Below are positions 23,827 through 31,101 of a DNA stretch of 38,514 nucleotides, in pieces; position 1 is the stretch's first letter, and each line of letters starts with the position of its first letter. A program made the translations under genes and the position numbers. The notes below the pieces were generated by a model. It ran no database searches and was not told the DNA's origin. It saw only the letters and a list, made by a program, of their open reading frames with translations. The stretch comes from Rothia santali (lineage in GTDB: Bacteria; Actinomycetota; Actinomycetes; Actinomycetales; Micrococcaceae), in NCBI RefSeq assembly GCF_024199905.1, contig NZ_JANAFB010000030.1, forward strand, positions 1 to 38,514. Direction: 5' to 3'.

Positions 23827-24940
23827 ATGCACCAGAACACCCGCCCGCGCCCGTCCACCCTGCGGCTCGGCGCCGGCGCCGCGGCGCTCGCGCTGCTCGT
23901 CCTCACCGGCTGCTCCCCGGGCGGCGACCCGCAGGAGGGCGACGCCGGCCAGGCCTCGCCCGGCGCGACGTCGTCCGGTGGGCCCTCCGCCGGGTCCGGC
24001 GCGGCGGGCGGACGGGTCCCCCGGCCCCGACGGCGGCGAGTCCAGCGGCCCCGACGGTGGCGGGACCGGGGGGTTCGAGGGCGGCACCGCCGGCCCCTCC
24101 GAGGCCGCGCCGTCCCCCTCGGCGTCGAGCCCGGCCGCCGCAAAGGCGGAGATCTTCGGCGGCGGCCGCGAGGTCTTCCCGGACCGCCGCATGGTGGCCC
24201 TCTACGGGACCCCCGGCAACCCGTCCCTGGGCGTGCTCGGCGAGCAGGGCCCGGCCGAGTCGGTCCGGCGGGTCAAGGACCTCGCCGCCCAGTACCAGCC
24301 CTACAGCGAGGAGCAGGTGATCCCCGCCTTCGAGGTCATCACCACGGTGGCCTCCTCGGAGCCGGGTCCCGACGGCGACTACTCGGCCAAGGTCGCCCCC
24401 GAGGACCTCGAGCCGCTGCTGAAGGAGGCCCGCGAGAACGGCGTCTACGTCGTCCTGGACTTCCAGCCCGGCCTCGAGTCCTTCCCGGACCAGGTGGCGC
24501 GGTACGCGGACCAGCTTAAGGACCCCAACGTCGGCGTCGGGCTCGACCCCGAGTGGCGCCTGGCCCCGGGGCAGGTGCCGCTCCAGCAGATCGGCACCGT
24601 CTCCGCGGCGGAGATCAACGAGACCCTGGACGACGTCGCCGCCCTGACCGCCGAGGAGGGTCTGCCCCAGAAGCTCGTGGTCCTGCACCAGTTCACCCAC
24701 TCGATGATCACCGAGCGCGAGACCCTGGACGTCTCGCACCCGGAGCTCGCGCTCACGCTGCACGCGGACGGCCACGGCTCCCCGGACCTGAAGACCGAGA
24801 CGTGGAACGCGCTCCAGGAGGGGCTGCCCGAGGGCATCGCCATGTCCTGGAAGAACTTCTACGACGAGGACACTCCCATGCTCACCCCGGAGCAGACCTA
24901 CGCCGTCCAGCCCAAGCCGTGGGTGGTCACCTACCAGTAG
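23827..24940 (+). pseudogene. Lipoprotein of unknown function, frameshift after the signal region
   Basis: The first frame begins MHQNTRPRPSTLRLGAG and continues with a hydrophobic core and a lipobox LVLTGC, a type II signal peptide. A Gly/Ser/Pro linker follows. Near 24001-24011 the coding signal moves to the next frame (DGSPGPDGGESSGPDGGG), which fits one extra base in ggcgggcggac. The remaining domain of about 260 residues is well-formed: FGGGREVFPDRRMVALYGTP, VKDLAAQYQPYSEEQVIPAFEVITTVAS, VYVVLDFQPGLESFPDQVARYAD, VGVGLDPEWRL, KLVVLHQFTHSMI and LTLHADGHG. Alternating strands and helices with DFQPG and DPEW suggest a TIM-barrel, but I do not recognise the family. TAGCGT (23788-23793) is a possible -10. 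If the shift is a sequence error, the protein is an ordinary secreted lipoprotein. Confidence 0.65.
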
Positions 24941-25051
24941 CTTCCGACGCGCCGGGCGCCCGCCCCGGCCCGTCCTGTCCGCACGCCCGGCCCGGCCCGG
25001 TCACGAACCGGCGGATTCGCCCCGGCCCTGCTCCCGCCCGCCCGCAGATGG

Positions 25052-25057
25052 TAGACC
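25052..25057 (+). promoter_or_regulatory. -10 box of the kinase-like gene, leaderless
   Basis: TAGACC followed by six bases and ATG 25064; no ribosome site is present. Confidence 0.4.
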
Positions 25058-25063
25058 GGTGGC

Positions 25064-25819
25064 ATGGAGACCTTCATCAAGCACACGTCCGGAAGCGCCG
25101 CCGGCTGGGAGCGCGCCGGCCTCGAGTGGCTGACCGCGGCCGAGGAGTCCGGGGGCGCCCGCGTCTGCCGGGTCCTGGGCGTCACGGAGGACGGCCTCGA
25201 GCTGGAGCGCATCGCCGAGGCGGCCCCCTCCAAGGCGGCGGCCCGCGCGTTCGGCCAGGGCCTGGCCATGACGCACGACGCCGGCGCGCCCGCCTGGGGG
25301 GCCGCCCCGGAAGGGTGGCGCAACGACGGCTTCCAGGGGCCCGCCGGCCAGCAGATCCCCCTCCAGCTCGGCGCGTGGGACTCCTGGGGGCGGATGTACG
25401 CCGCGGCCCGGGTCGCGCCGCTGGCGGGCAGGCTCTCCGGCCTCGACCCCGCCGACCGGGCCCTCCTCGACCGCCTGTGCGAGCGCCTGCGCGCCGGCGA
25501 GTTCGACGACGACGACGCCCCCTCCCGCATCCACGGCGACCTCTGGGCCGGCAACGTCCTGTGGTCCCCGGAGGAGGCCGTGCTGATCGACCCGATGGCC
25601 TACGGGGGCCACCGCGAGGACGACCTCGCCGCCCTCGCCCTCTTTGGCGCCCCGCACCTGCGCGAGATCGTCGCCGGCTACGAGCAGGCCCGCCCGCTCG
25701 AGCCCGGCTGGCAGGAGCGCGTGGAGCTGCACCAGCTGCACCTGGTCCTGCTGCACGCCGTGCTCTTCGGCGGCGGGTACGTCAACCAGGCGCTGTCCAT
25801 CGCCCGCCGGTACGCCTGA
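25064..25819 (+). CDS. Fructosamine kinase family protein
   Basis: A 251-residue aminoglycoside-phosphotransferase-like kinase fold. The catalytic loop is [14 protein letters not shown] (H157, D159) and the metal-binding segment is [20 protein letters not shown]. Upstream are the family's [17 protein letters not shown] helix, [16 protein letters not shown] and [18 protein letters not shown]. Together these match fructosamine/ketosamine-3-kinase proteins, which remove sugar adducts by phosphorylating the C3 hydroxyl. The N-terminus starts directly with [23 protein letters not shown], so the N-lobe is shortened compared with larger members. It lies between the lipoprotein and the ureohydrolase operon without clear functional ties. 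Confidence 0.88.
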   Translation: METFIKHTSGSAAGWERAGLEWLTAAEESGGARVCRVLGVTEDGLELERIAEAAPSKAAARAFGQGLAMTHDAGAPAWGAAPEGWRNDGFQGPAGQQIPLQLGAWDSWGRMYAAARVAPLAGRLSGLDPADRALLDRLCERLRAGEFDDDDAPSRIHGDLWAGNVLWSPEEAVLIDPMAYGGHREDDLAALALFGAPHLREIVAGYEQARPLEPGWQERVELHQLHLVLLHAVLFGGGYVNQALSIARRYA

Positions 25820-25854
25820 GCGGCGGGGTCCTCCCGGGCGCCGCGCGACGCGGG

Positions 25855-25882
25855 TTCCATTACAAAACTTTTGTTGCATAAT
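25855..25882 (+). promoter_or_regulatory. Promoter with embedded operator for the ureohydrolase-aminotransferase operon
   Basis: TTCCAT (25855-25860) and CATAAT (25877-25882) are spaced by 16 bases. The spacer is almost filled by ACAAAACTTTTGT (25862-25874), a perfect 6+1+6 palindrome. With the next two bases it contains the inverse of the motif CAACAAAAGTTTT found before the XRE-cupin gene. A repressor bound here would exclude RNA polymerase. Confidence 0.65.
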
Positions 25883-25928
25883 GGAAAACAGTCGTATGGC
25901 ACAGGTCTCATCACCAACGGAGGATCCC

Positions 25929-27002
25929 ATGAGCAACACCCCGTCCCAGGGCTCACGCGCGAGCTTCTCGGCCGACGCCGAGCGCGTCGTCGCCGCCGGT
26001 CCCGACGGCCGCGAGAACGTCGGCCCCGTCAACGCCGCCCAGGTCCCCCGCTGGGCCGGCCAGGGCACCTTCGCGCGCCTGCCCCGCCTGGACGAGGTGG
26101 AGCGCGCCGACGTCGTCGTCGCGGGCGTGCCCTTCGACGCCGGCGTCTCCTACCGCCCGGGCGCCCGCTTCGGCCCCAACCACGTGCGCGAGGCCTCGCG
26201 CCTGCTGCGCCCCTTCAACCCGGCGCAGAACGTCTCCCCGTTCCAGCGGGTCCAGGTCGCCGACGCCGGGGACGTCATCGGCAACCCCTTCGACATCGAG
26301 GACGCGCTGGAGTCCATCGAGGCCGGCGCCCACGAGCTGACGAAGGACGGCGCCCGGCTCGTCTCGATCGGCGGCGACCACACGATCGCCCTGCCCAACC
26401 TGCGCAACCTGTACAAGAAGCACGGCAAGATCGCCCTGCTCCACTTCGACGCGCACCTGGACACCTGGGACACCTACTTCGGCGCCGAGTACACCCACGG
26501 GACCCCGTTCCGCCGCGCCTTCGAGGAGGGGCTGCTGGACACCGACGCCGTCTCCCACGTGGGCACCCGCGGCCCGCTGTACGGCACCCAGGACCTCGAC
26601 GACGACGCCCGCTTCGGCTTCGGCATCGTCTCCTCGGCGGACATCTACCGCCTGGGCGTGGACCGCGTCGTCGAGCTGCTGCGCGAGCGCATCGGCGACC
26701 GCCCGCTCTACCTCTCCCTCGACATCGACGTGCTCGACCCCGCGCACGCCCCCGGCACCGGGACCCCCGAGGCCGGCGGTGCGACCAGCCGCGAGATCCT
26801 CGAGATCATCCGCGGCCTGCGCGGCAGCAACGTCGTGGGCGCCGAGGTCGTGGAGGTCGCCCCGGTCTACGACCACGCCGAGATCACCGGCATCGCGGCC
26901 GCCCACATCGTCTACGACTTCATCAGCCTCATCGCCCTCGGCGCGGGCGCGTCCCCGGACGGCCCCGCGTACGGCGAGGCCAAGAACAGCTACGGCGCGT
27001 AA
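25929..27002 (+). CDS. Ureohydrolase (agmatinase/guanidinobutyrase family)
   Basis: Hydrolyses a guanidino compound to an amine and urea using two Mn2+ ions. All six metal ligands of the family are present: H151 in [12 protein letters not shown]174, H176 and D178 in [11 protein letters not shown], and D265 and D267 in [20 protein letters not shown]. The 357-residue length is above the roughly 310-320 of many agmatinases because of an N-terminal extension of about 40 residues. ATG 25929 has GGAGG five bases upstream. It is the first gene of a two-gene operon with an aminotransferase (12-base gap), under a promoter carrying the XRE-cupin motif. Agmatine, 4-guanidinobutyrate and other guanidino acids are all possible substrates. 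The neighbouring aminotransferase and ThDP decarboxylase favour guanidinobutyrate, by inference. Confidence 0.9.
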   Translation: MSNTPSQGSRASFSADAERVVAAGPDGRENVGPVNAAQVPRWAGQGTFARLPRLDEVERADVVVAGVPFDAGVSYRPGARFGPNHVREASRLLRPFNPAQNVSPFQRVQVADAGDVIGNPFDIEDALESIEAGAHELTKDGARLVSIGGDHTIALPNLRNLYKKHGKIALLHFDAHLDTWDTYFGAEYTHGTPFRRAFEEGLLDTDAVSHVGTRGPLYGTQDLDDDARFGFGIVSSADIYRLGVDRVVELLRERIGDRPLYLSLDIDVLDPAHAPGTGTPEAGGATSREILEIIRGLRGSNVVGAEVVEVAPVYDHAEITGIAAAHIVYDFISLIALGAGASPDGPAYGEAKNSYGA

Positions 27003-27014
27003 GGAAGGGACCAC

Positions 27015-28289
27015 ATGGTCAGCATCCAGGAACTCATGCAGGGCGCCACGGGCGCCGACGCCAAGCTCATGCGGGGCTTCGCCTCGCGGGCGGCGGGCTT
27101 CCGCCCCTCGCCGGTGCGCGACGTCTTCGAGGTGTCGATGCGCCCGGGGATCATCTCCCTGGCCGGCGGCAACCCGGACCTCGAGCTGCTCCCGCTCGAG
27201 GAGCTCGGGCAGATGGCCTCGAAGATCATCGCGGAGGAGGGCCTCGAGGTCCTCCAGTACGGCTCCGGCGCGGGCCTGGAGGAGCTGGCCGAGCTGGTCT
27301 GCGACTTCATGGAGTCCGAGGGCAGCCGCCCCCGCCCGGAGGAGGTGCAGCTGACCGCGGGCTCCCAGATGGGCCTTGACCTGGTCACCAAGCTGTTCAC
27401 CGACCCGGGCGACGTGATCCTCACCGAGGGTCCCACCTACACCGGCGCGCTCGGCGTGTTCGAGGGCTACGAGGTCGAGGTCCAGCAGGTCCAGATGGAC
27501 GACGCCGGCCTGGACCCGGCCGCCGTCGAGTCCCGGATCCGCGAGCTGGAGGCCGAGGGCAAGCGGGTCAAGTTCCTCTACACGATCCCCAACTACCAGA
27601 ACCCGACCGGCGTGACGCTGGCCGACGACCGCCGCGCCGAGCTGGTGCGGGTCTGCCGCGAGCACGACGTCGTGGTGGTCGAGGACAACCCCTACGGCCA
27701 GCTGGGCTTCGACGGCCAGCACCACCGCTCGCTGCACTCCTACGACCCCGACTCCGTGATCTACCTGGGCAGCTTCTCCAAGATCTTCTCCCCGGGCGTG
27801 CGCGTGGGCTGGATGATCGCGCCGCCGCGGGTGCGGAAGTTCCTGCAGATCGCGGCCGAGGCCGTGACCATCTGCCCGTCGGTGCTCTCCCAGCGCCTGG
27901 TGCTCGGCTTCATGCGAGAGGGGATGTGGGAGTCCCACACCCAGCGCACCGCGCAGCTGTACCGCCGGCGCTGCGAGGCGGTGCTCGCCGCGTGCGAGCG
28001 GCACATGCCCGCCGGCACGCACTGGACCGTGCCCGAGGGCGGCTTCTTCACGTGGCTGACGCTGCCCGAAGGCGGCCGCCACCCGGACGCCGCGGAGGCG
28101 CTGCCGGCCGCGATCGACGCCGGCGTCGTCTTCGTCCCCGGCACGGCGTTCTACGACGACGCCGCGGCCCACGCGGCCGGCCGGGCCCCGGAGGTGCCCA
28201 CCGGCGCGGTCAACCTGCGCCTGGCATACTCCAACGGCGAGCCGGAGACGCTGGCCGAGGGCGTGCGCCGCCTGGCGAGCGTGCTGTAG
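27015..28289 (+). CDS. PLP-dependent class I/II aminotransferase
   Basis: A 424-residue fold-type I aminotransferase of the subgroup containing LysN and Aro8/KAT-like enzymes. Motifs are ISLAGGNPDLELLPLEEL, LQYGSGAGLEELAELV, the PLP phosphate/ring region QLTAGSQMGLDLV, YTIPNYQNPTGVTL, EDNPYGQLGF and the PLP lysine K256 in SFSKIFSPGVRVGW. The C-terminal arginine that binds substrate carboxylate is in NLRLAYSN. There is no N-terminal GntR/MocR DNA-binding domain, so it is an enzyme, not a regulator. AAGGGACC precedes ATG 27015. Co-transcription with the ureohydrolase suggests it acts on arginine or another guanidino amino acid, or recovers amino groups from the product. It is followed by a 24-bp palindromic terminator. 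Confidence 0.9.
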   Translation: MVSIQELMQGATGADAKLMRGFASRAAGFRPSPVRDVFEVSMRPGIISLAGGNPDLELLPLEELGQMASKIIAEEGLEVLQYGSGAGLEELAELVCDFMESEGSRPRPEEVQLTAGSQMGLDLVTKLFTDPGDVILTEGPTYTGALGVFEGYEVEVQQVQMDDAGLDPAAVESRIRELEAEGKRVKFLYTIPNYQNPTGVTLADDRRAELVRVCREHDVVVVEDNPYGQLGFDGQHHRSLHSYDPDSVIYLGSFSKIFSPGVRVGWMIAPPRVRKFLQIAAEAVTICPSVLSQRLVLGFMREGMWESHTQRTAQLYRRRCEAVLAACERHMPAGTHWTVPEGGFFTWLTLPEGGRHPDAAEALPAAIDAGVVFVPGTAFYDDAAAHAAGRAPEVPTGAVNLRLAYSNGEPETLAEGVRRLASVL

Positions 28290-28295
28290 GGCCGG

Positions 28296-28319
28296 CGCCG
28301 GACGAGGCCTCGTCCGGCG
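28296..28319. terminator. 24-bp perfect palindrome, bidirectional terminator
   Basis: CGCCGGACGAGG and its exact complement meet at the centre. The element lies six bases after the aminotransferase stop and eight before the convergent sulfurtransferase stop, so it probably serves both. Confidence 0.7.
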
Positions 28320-28327
28320 AGGCCCGG

Positions 28328-29293
28328 CTAGGTCTCCAGGGGCCGGTCGGTCGCGGCGTACTGGGACCAGGAGCCCGGGTACAGCCGGCCGTGGATCCCG
28401 GCGGCCTCGAGCGCGACGAGGTCGTGGCACGCCGTGACCCCGGAGCCGCAGTAGACGATCGGGGCGGCGTCGCCCGCGACGCCGGCCTCCGCGAACCGCC
28501 GGGAGATCCCCGCGGGGGAGTCGAAGAGCCCGTCGGCCCCGACGTTCTCCCGGTGGAAGACGTTGAGCGCGCCGGGGATGTGGCCGGCCCTCGGGTCCAT
28601 GGGCTCCGTCTCGCCGCGGTAGCGCTCGGGGGCCCGCGCGTCGACCACCGGCTCCCCGGAGGCGGCGGCCGCGGCCGTCTCCTCCATCGAGGCGAGCCAT
28701 CCCGGGTGCACGGCGACCGGCGTGAAGCCGCCGGGCGCCGCGGGCGCGATCTCCTCCGGGCCGGAGCGCAGGGCGTCCTCGCCGTGGGCCTCGGTCCAGG
28801 CCTGGATGCCGCCGTCCAGGACGGCGGCCGTGCGCCCGGTGGCGCGCAGCATCCACACGAGCCGGGAGGCGGAGGCGCCCGAGGCGTCGTCGTACGCGAT
28901 CACGCGCGTCCGGTCGGTGATGCCGGCCGCCTCCATGCCGCGGGCGAAGTCCGCCGGGTCGGGGAGGGGGTGCCGGCCCTCGGCGGGGGAGGCGGGCGCG
29001 GCGAGCACGGTGTCCAGGTCCACGAACGCCGCGCCGGGGATGTGCCCGCGCTCGTAGGCGGCGGCGCCGGAGCGACCGTCGAGGTACCAGCGGACGTCGA
29101 CCACCCGGACAGGGTCCGTGGCCTCCCTCCCCGCGTGCGGGGCGCCCCCGCTGGGGACGGGGGCATCCGTGGCCTCTCCCCCGGAACCCACGGCATCCGG
29201 GGCGCCGACGGCGGGGTCGGACGCGGGGCCGGGCGCGGGGGCGAGGCGATCGAGCTGGTCGACGGAGACGATCCACGGGAAGTTCAGGCTCAT
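28328..29293 (-). CDS. sseA: Sulfurtransferase, 3-mercaptopyruvate type (two rhodanese domains)
   Basis: Transfers sulfane sulfur from 3-mercaptopyruvate (or thiosulfate) to thiols or cyanide. The N-terminal rhodanese domain contains VRVVDVRWYLDGRSG, YERGHIPGAAFVDLDT and DDASGASASRLVWMLRATGRTAAVLDGG. The C-terminal domain has VVDARAPERYRGETEPMD, AGHIPGALNVFHREN and the active-site loop YCGSGVTACHD with C282. CGSGVT is the mercaptopyruvate form of this loop; thiosulfate enzymes usually have CRKGVT. A Pro/Gly/Ala insertion of about 38 residues (25-62) precedes the first domain and is not part of the family. There is no ribosome site; TAGGTT six bases upstream of ATG 29293 indicates a leaderless message. 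Confidence 0.9.
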   Translation of the reverse strand: MSLNFPWIVSVDQLDRLAPAPGPASDPAVGAPDAVGSGGEATDAPVPSGGAPHAGREATDPVRVVDVRWYLDGRSGAAAYERGHIPGAAFVDLDTVLAAPASPAEGRHPLPDPADFARGMEAAGITDRTRVIAYDDASGASASRLVWMLRATGRTAAVLDGGIQAWTEAHGEDALRSGPEEIAPAAPGGFTPVAVHPGWLASMEETAAAAASGEPVVDARAPERYRGETEPMDPRAGHIPGALNVFHRENVGADGLFDSPAGISRRFAEAGVAGDAAPIVYCGSGVTACHDLVALEAAGIHGRLYPGSWSQYAATDRPLET

Positions 29294-29299
29294 GCCCCC

Positions 29300-29305
29300 A
29301 ACCTA
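29300..29305 (-). promoter_or_regulatory. -10 box of the sulfurtransferase gene, leaderless
   Basis: TAGGTT on the minus strand, six bases from ATG 29293. Confidence 0.45.
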
Positions 29306-29465
29306 TCGCTCGGGCGGTCCCTCGGGGAGGGGCGGGCGGCGCGGCTCCATGAAGACGGAGCGATGGAGAGGCGGGGAGGAGGAAGCGGCGCGGCTCCGGC
29401 AAGGAGGGCCGGGCGCGCGCTCGGCGTGTCGCGCGGGGTCTTTAGCGAGGGTGCGGCGTACTAGG

Positions 29466-29569
29466 GATTTTCGGAGCTTTCCTTCCGTTGATCGGTAGGT
29501 TCCACCCGACCCCAGCTCCCGACCCCCGGCCCCGGCCCCACGATGATCGGAAGGAAAGCTCCGAAAATC
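29466..29569. repeat. Long inverted repeat in a gene-free interval
   Basis: Bases 29466-29487 and 29548-29569 are exact 22-bp reverse complements (core TCGGAGCTTTCCTTCC). Partial pairing continues inward (ATCGG against a matching GAT run), leaving a GC-rich loop of about 45-60 bases. The 383-base interval 29294-29676 holds no gene that I can support. It lies between two minus-strand genes, so the hairpin could end the transglycosylase transcript, form a structured RNA, or be the remains of a small non-autonomous element. I see no target duplication at its edges. Confidence 0.75.
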
Positions 29570-29676
29570 GCGAGCTCAGAGGTGGACATCATCCGAAATC
29601 GGCGTTCTCGCCGCCGACGCCGCCCGGGCCCGGCCGGCGGGGCCCCCGACGGCGTCGCCCCTCTCGCCTGCGGGGC

Positions 29677-30330
29677 TCAGCGGCAGACAGTCGTGTACTT
29701 CTCCGTCGCGAGCCGCTGGATCCGCTCCACGTAGTTCTCGGTCTCGGGGTAGGGCGGGATGCCGCCGGCGTCGAGCACGGCGTTCGGGCCGGCGTTGTAA
29801 CCGGCCAGGGCGTAGCGGGTCAGCTCGTCCTCCGACCCGGCGAGGGGGCCCAGCTCCTCGCGCAGGAAGGCCATGAAGCGGCCCTGCGCGGCGATCGCGT
29901 CCTCCTCGTCCATCGGGTCGCCGGCGCCCCAGACGTCCCAGGTGTCCTGGGTGAACTGGGCGATGCCCATGGCCCCGGCGCGCGACTGGGCCTGGGGGTT
30001 CCAGCTGCTCTCCGCCTCCAGCTGGGCGGCCAGCACGGAGACCGGGAAGCCCGACTCCTCGGACGCGGCCTCGATGTCGTCCAGCAGCTCGTCGGGGATC
30101 GGCTCGGTGCCCTGCACGACGACGCAGCGGCGCGACTCGTACTCGCTCCACAACCCCACCGAGCCGATCAGCAGGAGCGCCAGGGCCCCCAGCACCTGCC
30201 AGTGGTCGAGGACCCCGCGCACGACGCCGCCCCCGGGCGTCCCGGACCCGGGCCGGCTTCTCGTGGCCCCGGCGGCGGACGCGGACGCGGCGGATGCGGT
30301 CTCCGCGGGGCTCTTCGGCGAACTACTCAT
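29677..30330 (-). CDS. Membrane-anchored lytic transglycosylase (SLT domain)
   Basis: A 217-residue protein. The cytoplasmic N-terminus is Ser/Ala-rich (1-40). One transmembrane segment, WQVLGALALLLIGSVGLW (about 44-61), anchors a C-terminal SLT/goose-lysozyme-like domain that cleaves peptidoglycan glycan strands. Motifs are FPVSVLAAQLEAESSWNPQAQS (catalytic Glu in ESSWNP), AGAMGIAQFTQDTW, ALAGYNAGPNAVLDAGGIPPYPETENYVERI. Two cysteines, one just after the membrane helix (RRCVVV) and one at the very C-terminus (VCR), could form a disulfide. The promoter is leaderless (TACCCT seven bases before ATG 30330). Its role in wall remodelling or resuscitation-like functions is inferred from the family. 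Confidence 0.9.
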   Translation of the reverse strand: MSSSPKSPAETASAASASAAGATRSRPGSGTPGGGVVRGVLDHWQVLGALALLLIGSVGLWSEYESRRCVVVQGTEPIPDELLDDIEAASEESGFPVSVLAAQLEAESSWNPQAQSRAGAMGIAQFTQDTWDVWGAGDPMDEEDAIAAQGRFMAFLREELGPLAGSEDELTRYALAGYNAGPNAVLDAGGIPPYPETENYVERIQRLATEKYTTVCR

Positions 30331-30337
30331 CGTGCTT

Positions 30338-30366
30338 AGGGTATCGCGGGGACCCCTGGCTGACAG
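30338..30366 (-). promoter_or_regulatory. Promoter of the transglycosylase gene
   Basis: On the minus strand CTGTCA (30361-30366), a 17-base spacer and TACCCT (30338-30343), then seven bases to ATG 30330. No ribosome site, so leaderless. Confidence 0.5.
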
Positions 30367-30393
30367 CGACGTCCCGACCCGCGAGACGCGCGG

Positions 30394-30504
30394 TGCCGTG
30401 TTCGCCCCGCCTGCTCATCGCGTCGTGCGGTACCGCGGTCGCCCCGCCTGCTCATCGCGCCGTGCGGTGCCGTGGTCACCCTGCCTGCCTGTCGCACCGC
30501 GCGG
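30394..30504. repeat. Three imperfect 37-bp tandem repeats
   Basis: Copies at 30394-30430, 30431-30467 and 30468-30504. Each contains CCGCCTGCTCATCGCG or a close variant and ends CGTGCGG or CGCGCGG. The first two are nearly identical and the third is more diverged; partial copies may flank them. There are no spacers, so this is not a CRISPR array. The repeats lie in the intergenic region between divergent genes. Confidence 0.75.
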
Positions 30505-30569
30505 CGCCGTGCTCTTTCCGCGGCGCGTCCTCGCCCGGCCGCGCCGCCCGCCCGGCGTCGTCCCCCACG

Positions 30570-30575
30570 TAGCAT
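30570..30575 (+). promoter_or_regulatory. -10 box of the DUF456 gene, leaderless
   Basis: TAGCAT, six bases before ATG 30582, without a ribosome site. Confidence 0.45.
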
Positions 30576-30581
30576 GGCCCC

Positions 30582-31082
30582 ATGACCGCCGCGATCCTCG
30601 CGACCATCGTCGCCGCCATCCTCATCGTCATCGGGCTGCTGGGCATCATCTTCCCGGTGCTGCCCGGCTCGATCTTCATCATCGTCGCGGCCGTGGTGTT
30701 CGCCGTCGTCGTGCAGGCGCCCGAGGGGTGGTGGATGCTCGGGCTGGGCGGCGGGCTCTCGGCCATCGGCCTGTCCGCGAGCCTGCTGCTCACCGGGCGC
30801 GCCATGAGGCGGCGGCGGATCCCCAACCGCTCGCTGCTGTTCGGGGCGCTGGGCGCCGTCGTCGGCATGTTCGTGCTGCCCGTGCTGGGGCTGATCCTGG
30901 GCTTCGTCGTGGGTCTGTTCCTCTTCGAGCTCCACCGGCAGCGGGACCCCCGGGCGGCGCTCGGCTCCTCGTGGGCCGCGCTGAAGGCGGCCGGCCTGGG
31001 CCTGATCGTCGAGCTCGCGTGCGGGCTGGCCGCCGGGACCGTGTTCGTCCTCGCCGCGCTCACGTACTTCATCACCGCCTGA
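30582..31082 (+). CDS. DUF456 family membrane protein
   Basis: A 166-residue integral membrane protein with about four to five helices and Gly-rich packing motifs. It has IVIGLLGIIFPVLPGSIFIIVAAVVF at the N-terminus, then GLGGGLSAIGLSASLLLTG, a short basic loop (RAMRRRRIPNR), FGALGAVVGMFVLPVLGLILGFVVGLFLFELHR and a final helix. The repeated G-x3-G-x3-G pattern and the PVLPG and P-V-L-G-L-I-L-G motifs are those of DUF456, whose function is unknown. It is followed after 19 bases by another membrane protein gene with its own leaderless promoter. Confidence 0.85.
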   Translation: MTAAILATIVAAILIVIGLLGIIFPVLPGSIFIIVAAVVFAVVVQAPEGWWMLGLGGGLSAIGLSASLLLTGRAMRRRRIPNRSLLFGALGAVVGMFVLPVLGLILGFVVGLFLFELHRQRDPRAALGSSWAALKAAGLGLIVELACGLAAGTVFVLAALTYFITA

Positions 31083-31088
31083 GGTCGA

Positions 31089-31094
31089 TAGACT
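31089..31094 (+). promoter_or_regulatory. -10 box of the next membrane protein gene, leaderless
   Basis: TAGACT, seven bases before GTG 31102. Confidence 0.45.
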
Positions 31095-31101
31095 GGCCTG
31101 C

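Noticed and set aside
27015-28289. MocR/GntR-type regulator fused to an aminotransferase
   Set aside because: No N-terminal winged-helix domain; the aminotransferase fold begins within about 40 residues.
25953-29402. A 1149-codon open frame on the minus strand
   Set aside because: It is antisense to the ureohydrolase and aminotransferase genes and shows only Arg/Gly/His-rich shadow composition. High GC keeps many antisense frames open here.
30394-30504. CRISPR-like array
   Set aside because: The 37-bp units abut without spacers and no cas gene is present.
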